From assembly GCA_029268325.1 (NCBI GenBank), contig JAJUGC010000198.1, positions 1 to 5,158 on the forward strand: a stretch of 5,158 bases of DNA, given 5' to 3'. Under the pieces are notes generated by a model. That model made no database searches and was not told the origin of the DNA. It worked only from the letters and a program-made list of their open reading frames with translations. Below, piece after piece: positions 5,055 to 5,158 of the stretch. Positions within the stretch are counted from its first letter, which is position 1; each line of letters begins with the position of its first letter. Made by a program: the position numbers and the translations under genes. This DNA is from Gammaproteobacteria bacterium (GTDB lineage Bacteria; Pseudomonadota; Gammaproteobacteria; Pseudomonadales; Oleiphilaceae).

Positions 5055-5158
5055 CTAGAAGGAATCATCTGCCTGCGGATCGACCCAGCCTCCCAGGTCT
5101 TTCCAGCGATTCACGATATTGCAGAAGAGCTCCGCAGTCTTTTGGGTGTCATACAGCG
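5055..5158 (-). CDS. rnt: Ribonuclease T, C-terminal fragment (gene runs off right edge)
   Basis: The minus frame from the right edge to TAG at 5055-5057 encodes the last 33 residues. They begin LYDTQKTAELFCNIVNRWK and continue DLGGWVDPQADDSF. They align closely with the end of E. coli RNase T ([24 protein letters not shown]). RNase T is a homodimeric DEDDh 3'-5' exoribonuclease that trims tRNA and other stable RNA ends and removes the tRNA CCA end. The Asp in LYD corresponds to the last catalytic acidic residue (D186 of E. coli). The rest of the catalytic domain is outside the window. The convergent placement next to the peroxiredoxin gene matches the Pseudomonas order. Confidence 0.9.
   Translation of the reverse strand, partial: LYDTQKTAELFCNIVNRWKDLGGWVDPQADDSF

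Overview
The window looks like a chromosomal piece of a gammaproteobacterium, most likely a marine hydrocarbon or lipid user of the Marinobacter/Hahella/Alcanivorax kind. Two things point there. The large two-domain fatty acyl-CoA reductase closely resembles the alcohol-forming enzyme known from Marinobacter (about 660 residues, paired SDR domains). The right half has the gene order ribonuclease T, 2-Cys peroxiredoxin, bacterioferritin-associated ferredoxin, bacterioferritin, which I recall from Pseudomonas aeruginosa (PA3528-PA3531). The genus is an inference; no search could be run.

Layout, left to right. The 3' part of a DUF2931-like gene (+) runs off the left edge. Next comes a gene-poor stretch (436-635) with a decayed C-rich/G-rich repeat, then a small hypothetical helical protein on the minus strand (636-926). 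The fatty acyl-CoA reductase gene (1081-3063, +) follows. It converges with bfr (3160-3633, -) across a strong hairpin. Upstream of bfr lie an inverted repeat, a second hairpin and bfd (3806-4012, -). A near-perfect Fur box (4067-4081) sits between bfd and the divergent peroxiredoxin gene (4318-4920, +). That gene converges with the 3' end of rnt (5055 to the right edge, -) across a 2 x 20-bp tandem repeat and a 10-bp GC-rich hairpin.

How the genes fit together. Bfr stores iron as ferric mineral. Bfd passes electrons to Bfr to release it. Fur control of bfd would mobilise stored iron on starvation. The peroxiredoxin removes hydroperoxides that react with ferrous iron. The acyl-CoA reductase is a separate function: it makes fatty alcohols, normally for wax ester storage. 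No wax ester synthase is visible here.

I see no CRISPR array, phage, transposon, tRNA or rRNA, and no clear sign of an unknown multi-gene system. The points most worth a second look are the Fur box with two overlapping opposed promoters, the uncharacterised small protein at 636-926, the tandem repeat behind the peroxiredoxin gene, and the decayed repeat at 536-606.
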